A stretch of 64,000 nt of DNA from Melioribacteraceae bacterium (GTDB lineage Bacteria; Bacteroidota; Ignavibacteria; Ignavibacteriales; Melioribacteraceae). The DNA is taken from the NCBI GenBank assembly GCA_016927595.1, contig JAFGMI010000042.1, positions 83,901 to 147,900 on the forward strand, in the 5' to 3' direction. This document shows, piece after piece, positions 55,901 to 64,000 of this stretch (the stretch's first letter is position 1; every line of letters begins with the position of its first letter). A program made the position numbers and the translations under genes. The notes beneath the pieces are model-generated. The model ran no database searches, had not been told where the DNA came from, and worked only from the letters and a program-made list of their open reading frames with translations.

Positions 55901-57901
55901 TTACTTCAATAAAGTCATTTTAATTGACTTGGCAAAACTTCCGTACTGTAATCTTACTACATAATTACCGCTGGAAACTCTCGAGCCGAAATTATTTGTT
56001 CCGTCCCACGCAATTTCATATCCGCCCTTGCGGTATGTCTGATTGTTGATAAGAGTTTTTACTTCCCTGCCGAGCATATCGTAAACTACCATAGATATTT
56101 TTTTATCGACAGGCAGACTGAATTTAATTGTAGTAGAAGGGTTGAACGGATTTGGATAATTCTGTTCGAGCTTATAGTCCTCAGGAGTAATTATGCTGTA
56201 GGTTTGTTCGCTGAAACCTGTAAGAGGACCAGTATATTCGAGAACTCTGACCGTCTGGCGGTAATCATTAAAGACCTTGAAACTATTTTCGAGATCAAGT
56301 TCCCATTGACCTACGCCGATTGTATCAACCCAGTTGTAAATATTAATTGAAACCGAATCGTAAACACTCTGTTCCGACAAAACAATTTCGAGTGTTCCGT
56401 CGCCGTCAAGATCAACATTATCGGCAAAAATGTATGACGTAAAAGGAGTCTCAACTTTCACAGTATCAACTACAGAACCGTCGAAAGCAGCCGTTGTATC
56501 TATTACCATTGAATCGACTGTTACGTATGTTGTGTCATAAGTATAAGTCGCTCTGCCGTTATAAATATTCCATGTTGCGAATACATCACCGCCTGTACCG
56601 TCGTAAACTATATTCATAGTATAACTATCGGGATCCAGCAATTCGCCTTCGCCTTTATATTCTATTGCGACAAGATTAATGCCTGCGCCGCCGCCTGTGT
56701 ATATTTCATCCTTACCGTCCTTGTTAACATCACCTTTAACGATAGGCCACAATTCGGTGTATGATCTTCCGGCAAGAGCTGATATATCACTGTTTTTAGC
56801 GATTACATTATAATAACTTGCAAGTGATGCTGAATCGCCTTTCCATATATACACGCCGGTATCAGCTTCCGAAAAAGCATGCATTGTAAGGTCGAACCCA
56901 TCGCTGTATTTTGACCCGACTATTTCATCCCTGCCATCGCCGTTTACATCTACAGCCTGAACGCCGAAGTAGCTTACAGCATCCGCGGTTGAATATTCAT
57001 GATATGCTCCTTCTTCTTTAGCTGTTGCGTTATCAGCAGACATAGGATATACATAGGTATCCGGTCCTTTAACATCTATTGACCAGAAACCATAGTAATT
57101 CCAGGTATGATTAACGAGTTCAATTTCACCGTCGCCGTCAATATCAGCAGGAACGGTATTCCAGTAAGAGCCTCCGGCACTCCAGTCGCCGCCGTTCCAC
57201 TGTTCATTAGGTTTTCCGCCTTCAATTTCGATATATGCAAAACCCGGGAATGATTCTTTAACGCCTATAATAAGTACGTCTTTTCTGGGTGAGTTACCAT
57301 GTGGGAATATCTCGGTTCTGCCGTCGCCGTCAACGTCGTAAACGGTCAGCACTTCACGATATGTTCTCATGCCTTCTCTACCGCCAGCATTTTCAAGGTC
57401 GAGTGTGGTTATAGCAAAAGCAGCCTCTTCACCCCAGTCAGTACCATTCCATTCGAAAAAAGCTATTCTGTCGGTACTGCCGTCCTCATTCGGGAAATAT
57501 CTCTGTTCGAAAACTATTTCGGGCATGCCGTCGCCGTCACAGTCTCCCACCTGCGGATATCGCGGTGTTGAGCCACTGCTCTGATCATATGCCGGAGATG
57601 ACCACACGATTTCAAGAATCCCGTCTTCTACAACTTTCATAACGTGTACTCTACCGCCATTTGTATAATCTGTTGCAACAATTTCCTGTTCGCCGTCACC
57701 GTCAGCATCGGCAACAATAACACGGCGGACACCAAGATCGCCCATATAAGGCTGCTGAGCGTAGGCAGCTGAGTCAAGCGTAGGATCATTCGGAACAGTA
57801 AAAGCCGCCATGTTTTCGGCTGTAATTCCGGATGTCTGAGCAAATGTGTAACTCACTCCTAAAATTGCAATCATTACAAAAAGTAGAAATTTTTGTTTCA
57901 T
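55901..57901 (-). CDS. T9SS-exported FG-GAP/VCBS seven-bladed propeller protein
   Basis: ATG 57901 is preferred to the ORF-track start at 58024; it follows a strong AAAGGAG site and starts a normal signal peptide, giving 666 aa. Seven Ca-binding loops of the type D-x-D-G-D-G-x-x-E-I are visible ('DADGDGEQEI', 'DCDGDGMPEI', 'DVDGDGRTEI', 'DIDGDGEIEL', 'DVNGDGRDEI', 'DVNKDGKDEI', 'DLDGDGTLEI'), predicting a seven-bladed integrin-like propeller. A T9SS sorting domain with 'QNYPNPFNPST' ends the protein. It is the first gene of surface cluster 2. The function is probably adhesion or carbohydrate/protein binding. Confidence 0.88.
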   Translation of the reverse strand: MKQKFLLFVMIAILGVSYTFAQTSGITAENMAAFTVPNDPTLDSAAYAQQPYMGDLGVRRVIVADADGDGEQEIVATDYTNGGRVHVMKVVEDGILEIVWSSPAYDQSSGSTPRYPQVGDCDGDGMPEIVFEQRYFPNEDGSTDRIAFFEWNGTDWGEEAAFAITTLDLENAGGREGMRTYREVLTVYDVDGDGRTEIFPHGNSPRKDVLIIGVKESFPGFAYIEIEGGKPNEQWNGGDWSAGGSYWNTVPADIDGDGEIELVNHTWNYYGFWSIDVKGPDTYVYPMSADNATAKEEGAYHEYSTADAVSYFGVQAVDVNGDGRDEIVGSKYSDGFDLTMHAFSEADTGVYIWKGDSASLASYYNVIAKNSDISALAGRSYTELWPIVKGDVNKDGKDEIYTGGGAGINLVAIEYKGEGELLDPDSYTMNIVYDGTGGDVFATWNIYNGRATYTYDTTYVTVDSMVIDTTAAFDGSVVDTVKVETPFTSYIFADNVDLDGDGTLEIVLSEQSVYDSVSINIYNWVDTIGVGQWELDLENSFKVFNDYRQTVRVLEYTGPLTGFSEQTYSIITPEDYKLEQNYPNPFNPSTTIKFSLPVDKKISMVVYDMLGREVKTLINNQTYRKGGYEIAWDGTNNFGSRVSSGNYVVRLQYGSFAKSIKMTLLK

Positions 57902-58214
57902 CCTGCATCTCCTTTTATTGATTAATAATGAGTTGATTTTGTTTGAAATATTCATTTTGTAATTAGTTTCGGTAACCATAACAAATATAATTAGATTGAT
58001 AAAATAGTTAATACCGACAGCCAATTTTTGTTTTTAATTTAGATATGATAATTCAGTACCCGAAAACTGAGCTGAAAAATACCATTATTAAATCATTATG
58101 TCAATTTAAGTGTAAAATATTGTAAATTTATCTGCGCCGGTTTTATAAAGTAAATGTTTCTTAGATTTTAAATAAATTCTGAATAAATTCCACATTTTTA
58201 GAATTGGAGCCGTA
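57902..58214. other. divergent promoter region between the VCBS and phosphohexomutase genes
   Basis: The region is AT-rich with no ORF worth calling. For the plus-strand gene a possible promoter is TTGTAA (58120-58125), an 18-bp spacer and TATAAA (58144-58149), about 65 bp before the start codon. Nothing else distinctive was seen; promoter calls are by eye. Confidence 0.4.
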
Positions 58215-59570
58215 ATGGGAACGTTAATGGTAAGTGTTTCGGGAATTCGGGGAATAGTCGGAGACGGACTGGACCCTTTTGTGCTTGTAAAATACATTAC
58301 TGCATTCGCGCAACTTTGCGGTAAAGGAAAAATAGTTATAGGAAGAGACGGCAGAATTTCGGGCGGGATGGTTAAAGACATAGTTTCAGGAACGCTTACT
58401 GCAAAAGGCAATGATGTAACCGACCTTGGTATTTGCCCTACGCCAACGGTTCTATTCAACGTGAAAAAGTCAGGTGCTGCCGGCGGTATTTCCATTTCTG
58501 CCAGCCATAATCCGAATGAATGGAATGCGTTGAAACTGCTTAACAGCAGAGGTGAGTTTTTAACAAGAGAGGAGAATGATAAACTTCAGGAAATTATTGC
58601 CGGTTCCAGAGAAAAGTTTTGCAGATGGAATGAGCTTGGGACATATGCAGAATATCCTCAAGGCATTATGGACCATATGGATGCAGTTTTAAATCTCCCT
58701 GTATTTGATATTAATAGAATCCGGAAACGCAGGTTCAGGATTCTGCTGGACTGCGTTAACGGCGCCGGTTCTTATGTTATGCCGGAACTACTTGAACAAT
58801 TAAGTTGCGATGTAATTAAAATAAACTGCGATAAGTCTGGTATTTTCCCGCGTAAACCGGAACCCTTACCTGAGAATTTAACCGAGACCATTAATGCCGT
58901 TAGGCAAAACGATGTGGATCTTGGTATTGTTGTCGATCCTGATGTAGACCGTCTGGTTTTATTGCAGGAAAACGGAGAGCCGTTCGGTGAAGAGAATACA
59001 ATTGTGCAGGCTGTAAATTTTGTGTTATCAAAAAATCCGGGTAATGTTGTTGTAAATCTCTCAACCACCCGTGCGGTTGATGATATTGCCGGGAAATATA
59101 GTTGCAAGGTGTACCGTTCTCCTGTAGGTGAAGCAAATGTAGTAAGTAAGATGAAACAGGTCGGAGCTGTAATAGGCGGTGAAGGCAGCGGAGGCGTTAT
59201 ATATCCTGAACTTCAGTATGGAAGAGATGCTCTGGTGGGAACACTTATGATTCTTCAGCAGCTTGCGGAATACGGCAAACCCATTTCCGGGTTAAAGAAT
59301 GAGATACCGCAGTATTACATTGTTAAGAAAAAACTGGAAATAGATGATAGTTTTGCGGATGAGATTTTAAGTAAACTAAAGGATAAGTATTCATCTCAGA
59401 GGGTCAATATTGACGACGGACTGCGAATAGATTTTGATGATCACTGGGTGCATTTCCGCAAATCCAATACAGAACCTATAATCAGGTGTATGGTTGAAAG
59501 TACCTCGCAGGAAAAAGCTGATGTATATATCAGAAATTATACCGGTGAGATAAAACAGCTGATGGTTTGA
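58215..59570 (+). CDS. phosphohexomutase (phosphoglucosamine/phosphomannomutase family)
   Basis: The 451-residue protein is an alpha-D-phosphohexomutase that moves phosphate between C1 and C6 of a hexose phosphate. The phosphoserine is S97 in 'SISASHNPNEWNALK'. The metal loop is 'DPDVDRLVL' (about 233), the sugar-specificity loop 'GGEGSGGVIYP' is near 322, and the phosphate-binding 'RKSNTEPIIRC' is near 423. The sugar loop GEGSG is typical of GlmM/ManB relatives, so peptidoglycan or nucleotide-sugar precursor synthesis is likely. It is a single gene, divergent from the VCBS gene. Confidence 0.92.
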   Translation: MGTLMVSVSGIRGIVGDGLDPFVLVKYITAFAQLCGKGKIVIGRDGRISGGMVKDIVSGTLTAKGNDVTDLGICPTPTVLFNVKKSGAAGGISISASHNPNEWNALKLLNSRGEFLTREENDKLQEIIAGSREKFCRWNELGTYAEYPQGIMDHMDAVLNLPVFDINRIRKRRFRILLDCVNGAGSYVMPELLEQLSCDVIKINCDKSGIFPRKPEPLPENLTETINAVRQNDVDLGIVVDPDVDRLVLLQENGEPFGEENTIVQAVNFVLSKNPGNVVVNLSTTRAVDDIAGKYSCKVYRSPVGEANVVSKMKQVGAVIGGEGSGGVIYPELQYGRDALVGTLMILQQLAEYGKPISGLKNEIPQYYIVKKKLEIDDSFADEILSKLKDKYSSQRVNIDDGLRIDFDDHWVHFRKSNTEPIIRCMVESTSQEKADVYIRNYTGEIKQLMV

Positions 59571-59665
59571 TTAAAAATAATGTATTCGCGGATTGACGGA
59601 TCAGATCAGCATCAGGATAATGATCAGGATTGTGTGTCCCGGGTTCAGTCTTCTGGATTCAAATA

Positions 59666-60571
59666 TTAATTTAATCTTGCCCGTTTCTTGAAATATGCAA
59701 GCAATGCTTTGTCGAATGACATATTCGTATCAATTAAATTGTATTCAATTCCGTTGGTTAAGCATTCCTTTTTAATTTTATCGATATAGTTTCTTAGAGT
59801 ATCCTGATATGCTTTTTGTATCTGATAAGGTTGAGTAGTCATTTCATCTCCGGTTTCTTTATCCACAAAGATCGCATCCTTCCCGAAAGCAAAATCTCTT
59901 TCAATCGGGTCGAGAACCTGAAACACAATAACTTCATTTTTCTTGAAATGAAATTTTTTAATTGAAGCTAATACCGAATCGATGTCATCAAAAAAATCGG
60001 AAATTATTATTACCAATCCCCTTTTCTTTATTTTATCGGCTACCTGGTTTAAACACTCTGCTGTCCTGGTTTTATTAGAAGGTTTAGTAACTTCGATAGT
60101 GTTTAGTAAATTCCTCAGATAAATTCTTGTTGATTTGGGAGGCATATAAGATTCAATTTTGTCGGAATAAAGAGAAAGACCCACAGCGTCCTGCTGCCGG
60201 ATCATAATGTATATCAGGCTTGCTGCAAGAATATTTGCATACTCGAGTTTAGTTAAAATACCGGAGTGTTTAAAATCCATCGATTTACTGATATCGATAC
60301 TGACATGACTGATTAAATTTGTTTCCTCTTCATACTGCTTAACATAATACCTTTCGCTTTTGGCATAGACCTTCCAGTCGATGTTTTTAAGCGGATCTCC
60401 CTGCATATATGACCGGTGTTCGCTGAACTCAACACTGAAGCCGTGATACGGACTTTTATGAAGACCGACCATAAATCCTTCCACAACCAGTCTGGCTTTC
60501 AGTTCAAGCGAATTTAGTTTAGATACAAAAGCAGGATCAAGGTATTTTAACGAGGAATCGTTATTCTTCAC
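59666..60571 (-). CDS. DUF58 domain protein
   Basis: The 301-residue protein shows the DUF58 signature 'HRSYMQGDPLKNIDWKVYAK' followed by a vWA-like fold ('VSIDISKSMDF'). DUF58 proteins are often partners of MoxR-type AAA+ ATPases in membrane-protein or cofactor maturation. No MoxR gene is adjacent here. The gene overlaps the upstream TPR lipoprotein by 11 bp, so the two are cotranscribed. Function remains inferred. Confidence 0.85.
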   Translation of the reverse strand: MKNNDSSLKYLDPAFVSKLNSLELKARLVVEGFMVGLHKSPYHGFSVEFSEHRSYMQGDPLKNIDWKVYAKSERYYVKQYEEETNLISHVSIDISKSMDFKHSGILTKLEYANILAASLIYIMIRQQDAVGLSLYSDKIESYMPPKSTRIYLRNLLNTIEVTKPSNKTRTAECLNQVADKIKKRGLVIIISDFFDDIDSVLASIKKFHFKKNEVIVFQVLDPIERDFAFGKDAIFVDKETGDEMTTQPYQIQKAYQDTLRNYIDKIKKECLTNGIEYNLIDTNMSFDKALLAYFKKRARLN

Positions 60572-61070
60572 TATTCGACTTCGTTAAGTTTTCCAGAAAC
60601 TCTTCTGTAGGCACCCCGAGGTTTTCAATTTCAGCTTTCGCCGAAACCACCATCGGATCGTCGGGGTACACTTCTAAAAACCTGTTGTAATAGAATCTTG
60701 CGGAATCAAATTCCTGCAATTCATTTGCGAAAAGAAAACCTATCATAAACATCGAATTAGGCGCTTCTTTACTGCCGGGGAATTCCTTAATTATCATTTT
60801 ATAATAGTCGATGGCTTTCAAATAGTTCTGTTCCTCGGTAAGTGATTTAATAACCTGACCGTGGTACATTTTTGCTATTTCGAAAAGCGACTGTGTTTTG
60901 TATTTGGTGGATGGAAATTCCTTGATCAGCCTTTCATATTCCTGCAACGATTCGGCATAATTCCCAGTTTCATGTTTACTTTTAGCATTCTCATAAATTT
61001 CATCGTCAGTTACTTTATTGCATCCGTTAGATATTACAAGAATAATAAGTACTATTATAATTCGCTGCAT
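60561..61070 (-). CDS. TPR-containing lipoprotein (BamD/YbgF-like repeats)
   Basis: The 169-residue protein has a lipoprotein signal with Cys at about position 17 ('VISNGC') and three TPR-like helical repeats, for example 'NYAESLQEYERLIKEFPSTK', 'YLKAIDYYKMIIKEFPGSK' and 'ARFYYNRFLEVYPDDP'. This resembles BamD and CpoB-type outer-membrane lipoproteins but is shorter. It overlaps the downstream DUF58 gene. Role as an envelope adaptor is inferred. Confidence 0.8.
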   Translation of the reverse strand: MQRIIIVLIILVISNGCNKVTDDEIYENAKSKHETGNYAESLQEYERLIKEFPSTKYKTQSLFEIAKMYHGQVIKSLTEEQNYLKAIDYYKMIIKEFPGSKEAPNSMFMIGFLFANELQEFDSARFYYNRFLEVYPDDPMVVSAKAEIENLGVPTEEFLENLTKSNSEE

Positions 61071-61149
61071 TCTACTAGATTCCTTTTTTTTAATATATTA
61101 TACGGAAATATAACACGTATTTGTTTCCGAAAAAAATAAGATGAGCAAT

Positions 61150-61174
61150 GATAATTTTCGTACCGAAAATTATC
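61150..61174 (-). terminator. terminator-like palindrome overlapping the hydE stop
   Basis: GATAATTTTCG-tac-CGAAAATTATC is a perfect 11-bp inverted repeat with a 3-nt loop; the HydE stop codon lies within one arm. On the minus strand a run of seven T follows about 14 nt further on, more distant than ideal. A regulatory site cannot be excluded. Confidence 0.5.
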
Positions 61175-62204
61175 TGTTGGATTGAGTTTTAATTGAATGC
61201 CCTTTGGTACTGGCAATAGTCTTGCCGAGCGCTTCTATTCGGTCTTTAATTATTTTGTGTGATGAAAGCGGGTCTTCAATTAATCCACCGGAATTAATAT
61301 AATGCTTGAAATAATCGCGATACGGTGAAGGCGTAAAATCCGGCAGAATGACGTTTGCACCAGCCAACAGCCCCTTTTCCCTGCTTTTAATATTATTACG
61401 TTCGAAAATGGATGAAGACGATATATATATATTTTTCAGGACTATTCTTACAACCGCAATGACTTTCATAACAAATTCATCCGGCACTTTCTGCATATTC
61501 TGGTAAGGTGTATTCGGCGCCGGAATAAACGGAGTAAATGCCGCCATATCAACATCCAGTTCCCTGCATAAAAGAATATCGTCAGCAATATCTTCAATCG
61601 TCTGAAGAGGTAATCCGATAATGTTTCCTGACCCTACCTGATATCCGATATGCTTAAGATATTTCAGGTGATTAATCCTCTCGAATAACTGGTTTTTTCT
61701 GTGATAAATAGAATACGTTTTGGGGTTAGCAGATTCATGTTTCATGATATACCTGTCCGCTCCGGCAATTTTCCAGGCTTTGTATTCTTCGAAAGATCTT
61801 TCGCCTATACTGAGTGTTACAGCAACATCAAATTCTCTTTTGATATAGTAGATGAGGTATGAAATTAAATCTGTATCATAATAATTATCGGAACCTGATT
61901 GAAGTACAACAGTGTGTATCCCATTATCATATATAGTTTTTGCGGCATTAATTATTTCATCTGCAGACATGCGGTAACGGGGAATAATCAGATTATCTTC
62001 CCTGTAGCTGCAATAAATACAATTTTCGGAACAATAATTTGAAAACTCTACTATACCCCTCAAATGGACAGTTTCACCAAAATAAAAATCACGGATCTCA
62101 TTGGCTTTTTCAATCAGGGAATCAATATCCTCGGAATTAAGCAATGAAATAATTTCGTCGCGTGTATAATCCCCTTCCTTATTTAGAAGTTCTTTCAGAT
62201 CCAT
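61170..62204 (-). CDS. HydE-like radical SAM protein
   Basis: The 344-residue protein has the radical SAM motif C58-x3-C62-x2-C65 in 'FSNYCSENCIYCSYR', preceded by 'VHLRGIVEF', and 'VVLQSGSDNYY', features shared with HydE, the [FeFe]-hydrogenase H-cluster maturase, and with PylB. 'GLPLQTIEDIADDILL' and 'AFTPFIPAPNTPY' also fit HydE. No hydF, hydG or hydrogenase gene is in the window, so the assignment is by sequence alone. It could be a HydE paralogue of other function. It is a stand-alone minus-strand gene. Confidence 0.75.
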   Translation of the reverse strand: MDLKELLNKEGDYTRDEIISLLNSEDIDSLIEKANEIRDFYFGETVHLRGIVEFSNYCSENCIYCSYREDNLIIPRYRMSADEIINAAKTIYDNGIHTVVLQSGSDNYYDTDLISYLIYYIKREFDVAVTLSIGERSFEEYKAWKIAGADRYIMKHESANPKTYSIYHRKNQLFERINHLKYLKHIGYQVGSGNIIGLPLQTIEDIADDILLCRELDVDMAAFTPFIPAPNTPYQNMQKVPDEFVMKVIAVVRIVLKNIYISSSSIFERNNIKSREKGLLAGANVILPDFTPSPYRDYFKHYINSGGLIEDPLSSHKIIKDRIEALGKTIASTKGHSIKTQSNR

Positions 62205-62282
62205 TTCGAATAATTATACTTGCATGGTTGAGTTTTGTCCGATTCTGATTAATAAAACATATAAAAGAATCTGCACAAAAGA

Positions 62283-62333
62283 ATTTTAACAATAAATATA
62301 CCATAGCACTATAATTTTGTTTTTTGTTAAAAT
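62283..62333. repeat. 10-bp inverted repeat between the hydE-like and LD-carboxypeptidase genes
   Basis: ATTTTAACAA (62283-62292) and TTGTTAAAAT (62324-62333) are exact inverse complements separated by 31 nt of AT-rich sequence. It may be a weak terminator of the LD-carboxypeptidase gene, an operator, or chance in AT-rich DNA. The 277-bp gap is otherwise unremarkable. Confidence 0.3.
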
Positions 62334-62481
62334 ATATGGATTCTGAAGTTCTATTTCTTAAAACAGAGAATGCATCGGAGATAAGATTCTTTGTTTTAGT
62401 GAATAAAAGATAAGAAGTGTTAAACACCCGTTGGATGTGAATTTATCGGTTTTGAGAAGTACTGTAGTTAAAAATTATTAA

Positions 62482-63438
62482 CTAAATAACCGCGCTTTCA
62501 GTAATATCAATAAAACCCCGGGAAGTATTAACGTTGCATTTTATACCGTAAGGGAAAGTGATATTCTGTGAAATATGACCATGCTTAACATTATATATTA
62601 CAGGAATTTTCAAACCTTCGAAATAATCTGCAATCACTTCATTAAGGGTCAGAGACTTTTTAGTTGTATCTGTTTCGTAACAATCCACAAACCTGCCTAA
62701 AATTACTGCCTTAACCTGATTAAAAACTCTCGCTAATTTAAGCTGATTCAGTAACCGGTCAACTCTGTAAGGGCACTCGCCAATATCTTCCAGCAAAAGA
62801 ACTGATTCCCTGAAGCTGGGGCAATATGGAGTTCCCAGCATAGAACCTACAAGAGCCAGATTTCCGCCAATTAATTTGCCCTCGCTCCTGCCTTTATTTA
62901 AAATATAAAACTTTTCACCATTTGGATTTATCACTTTCCCGATTTTTTTATTGTTGGTTAGTATTCTCCAGAAGTTTTCTTCGGCAAAAGAGTCCACTTC
63001 ATCCTGCCAGAAATCCACCGCGGGCATCGGTCCTGCGAAAGTAACCAATCCCGTTTTGGCATAAAACGCCATTTGAAGCGCAGTAATATCACTATACCCG
63101 ACAAATATTTTGGGATTTTTCTTTATCAGGTTAAAATTGATTCTATCGAGAAGCCTGCCTGAACCATATCCGCCTCTGATTGAAAATATTGCTTTTACAT
63201 CTTTGTTTTTAAACATTTCGTGCAAGTCTTCCAATCGTTCCTCATCAGTTCCGGCAAGGTAGCCTCTATCTTTCCCGACATTTTTACCAACAATTACTCG
63301 ATAACCTTGTTTTTCGAAGTATTTTACACTTTTTTCAATTCTGGATGGATCATCTGGTGACGATGCGGGTGATATTAAACCGATTAAATCGCCCTTTGTA
63401 ATTTTCTTAGGTTTGATTGATCGCATATAATTGAGCAT
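62482..63438 (-). CDS. LD-carboxypeptidase, S66 family (LdcA-like)
   Basis: The 318-residue serine peptidase removes the terminal D-Ala from muropeptide tetrapeptides in the cytoplasm during peptidoglycan recycling. The S66 catalytic triad is visible: nucleophile S93 in 'RGGYGSGRLL', E217 in 'LLLEDIGE' and H288 in 'KHGHISQNITFPYG'. There is no signal peptide. The ATG at 63438 gives five extra residues before the second Met, so the precise start may be the second one. The family also includes microcin-C-resistance proteins (MccF), but neighbours give no support for that. Confidence 0.93.
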   Translation of the reverse strand: MLNYMRSIKPKKITKGDLIGLISPASSPDDPSRIEKSVKYFEKQGYRVIVGKNVGKDRGYLAGTDEERLEDLHEMFKNKDVKAIFSIRGGYGSGRLLDRINFNLIKKNPKIFVGYSDITALQMAFYAKTGLVTFAGPMPAVDFWQDEVDSFAEENFWRILTNNKKIGKVINPNGEKFYILNKGRSEGKLIGGNLALVGSMLGTPYCPSFRESVLLLEDIGECPYRVDRLLNQLKLARVFNQVKAVILGRFVDCYETDTTKKSLTLNEVIADYFEGLKIPVIYNVKHGHISQNITFPYGIKCNVNTSRGFIDITESAVI

Positions 63439-63529
63439 TAATGAGACAATATTGTGCGGAATATAAAAAATGTTTTATATGAAAGCAAAAACAATTACAT
63501 CATTAAGTTTATATTTATTGAGTATAAAA

Positions 63530-63564
63530 TAAAAAAGGAGGTGTCGTTACCGATCACCCCCTTT
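63530..63564 (-). terminator. intrinsic terminator of the T9SS cargo gene at the right edge
   Basis: On the minus strand AAAGGGGGTG and CACCTCCTTT pair with one G-T, enclosing 11 nt, and run into TTTTTTATTTTA. It lies 22 bp beyond the stop of the T9SS gene, in the gap upstream of the LD-carboxypeptidase. Confidence 0.8.
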
Positions 63565-63586
63565 GAAGGAGAGAAGATTTTGTGGA

Positions 63587-64000
63587 TTATTTTAATAAAG
63601 TCATTTTGCGCGTTATTGTGTTTGCACCGGCTTCAAGTCGGTAAATGTAAACGCCGCTGGTTAAATTGTCTGCATTCCAGCTTACACTATGTACCCCGGC
63701 ATTTCTTTGTCCATTTATTAAAGTTGCAACTTCCTGTCCCAGAATATTAAATACTGATAGTTTAACATAATTTTCTTTCGGTAGCGAAAATTCAATTATT
63801 GTCGAAGGATTAAAAGGATTCGGATAGTTCTGAGATAAGTTATACAAATCGGGCGTAGAACTCGTATAAGTTTCTTCCACATCTGTAACCATCTCGGTAT
63901 AACCAAGATTACTTAACGCAGTCCAGCCGAGCATCCAATTGTTACCGCCGAAAGCTCCTACGTACGATGTCTTTATGAAGAAATCATCTTCCAAATCCTG
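63587..64000 (-). CDS. C-terminal end of a T9SS-exported protein, 5' end outside window
   Basis: The frame is open to the window edge (the ORF-track TTG at 63994 is an arbitrary start). The segment 'SYVGAFGGNNWMLGWT' closes the preceding domain. It is followed by a T9SS sorting domain with 'QNYPNPFNPST', 'NILGQEVATLINGQRNAG' and the C-terminal 'RKMTLLK'. The cargo domain itself lies outside the window. Confidence 0.92.
   Translation of the reverse strand, partial: QDLEDDFFIKTSYVGAFGGNNWMLGWTALSNLGYTEMVTDVEETYTSSTPDLYNLSQNYPNPFNPSTIIEFSLPKENYVKLSVFNILGQEVATLINGQRNAGVHSVSWNADNLTSGVYIYRLEAGANTITRKMTLLK

Noticed and set aside
57902-58024. Upstream start for the VCBS propeller protein
   Set aside because: ATG 57901 has an AAAGGAG site and a clean signal peptide; the extra 41 residues look like intergenic sequence.
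62179-62427. 82-aa minus-strand ORF upstream of and overlapping the HydE-like gene
   Set aside because: It has AT-rich, low-information composition, no ribosome binding site noted and no homology that I recognise; treated as chance.

Overview
The window looks like a chromosome segment of a Gram-negative bacterium of the Bacteroidota/Chlorobiota (FCB) group, most like the Ignavibacteria. This assignment is inferred from gene content, not from a database search. The supporting signs are: at least five secreted proteins ending in a type IX secretion (T9SS) sorting domain with the 'NYPNPFNPST' signature; two PorV/PorQ-family outer-membrane proteins; two TonB-dependent receptors with an N-terminal carboxypeptidase-regulatory domain; an 11-gene nuo cluster without nuoEFG; a split atpDC pair; and a four-subunit 2-oxoacid:ferredoxin oxidoreductase.

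Layout. (1) 1-3898, minus strand: uvrA, then an AhpD-like protein and an amidohydrolase cut by the window edge, all tightly packed. (2) 3987-15081, plus strand: a YigZ/IMPACT protein, then nuoABCDHIJKLMN. (3) 15254-19196, plus strand: a YtrA-type GntR regulator coupled to a slipin; then an Fe-S/oxidative-stress operon (Rrf2/IscR-like regulator with an IscR-like operator, an unknown 90-aa protein, an IscA-type carrier, and a Mn/Fe superoxide dismutase with two plausible starts); then a LON-domain protein. (4) 19243-21074, minus strand: atpC and atpD. (5) 21148-33040, minus strand: a seven-gene cell-surface operon. It encodes an FN3/FlgD-like surface protein, an OB-fold T9SS protein, an FN3 putative lipoprotein, a TonB receptor, a PorV-like protein, an NHL lipoprotein and an exported EEP-family nuclease. 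(6) 33186-35992, minus strand: korDABC behind a leader with three hairpins, the last one terminator-like. (7) 36574-37143, plus strand: a degenerate sulfotransferase-like protein. (8) 37275-44328, minus strand: a lipoate cluster (lipA, E2, fused E1, lipB, lpd), then an endonuclease III. (9) 45216-57901, minus strand: a second cell-surface cluster with a paralogous TonB receptor, long FN3 protein and PorV-like protein, plus two predicted seven-bladed T9SS propellers and a VanX-type dipeptidase. (10) 58215-64000: a phosphohexomutase, a DUF58 protein, a TPR lipoprotein, a HydE-like radical SAM enzyme, an LD-carboxypeptidase and the end of another T9SS cargo protein.

How the genes work together. 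The nuo complex, ATP synthase beta/epsilon, the Kor enzyme and the lipoate-dependent dehydrogenase form the energy core. Nuo without the NADH module and Kor with its ferredoxin fit electron entry at the ferredoxin level, although nuoEFG could lie elsewhere. The two surface clusters share a receptor, a PorV-like protein and a long FN3 protein. The first also carries, as separate exported proteins, an OB-fold protein and an EEP nuclease, domains that are fused in known extracellular DNases. My leading hypothesis is a surface nucleic-acid foraging locus. No CRISPR array, rRNA, tRNA, prophage or transposase gene was recognised.
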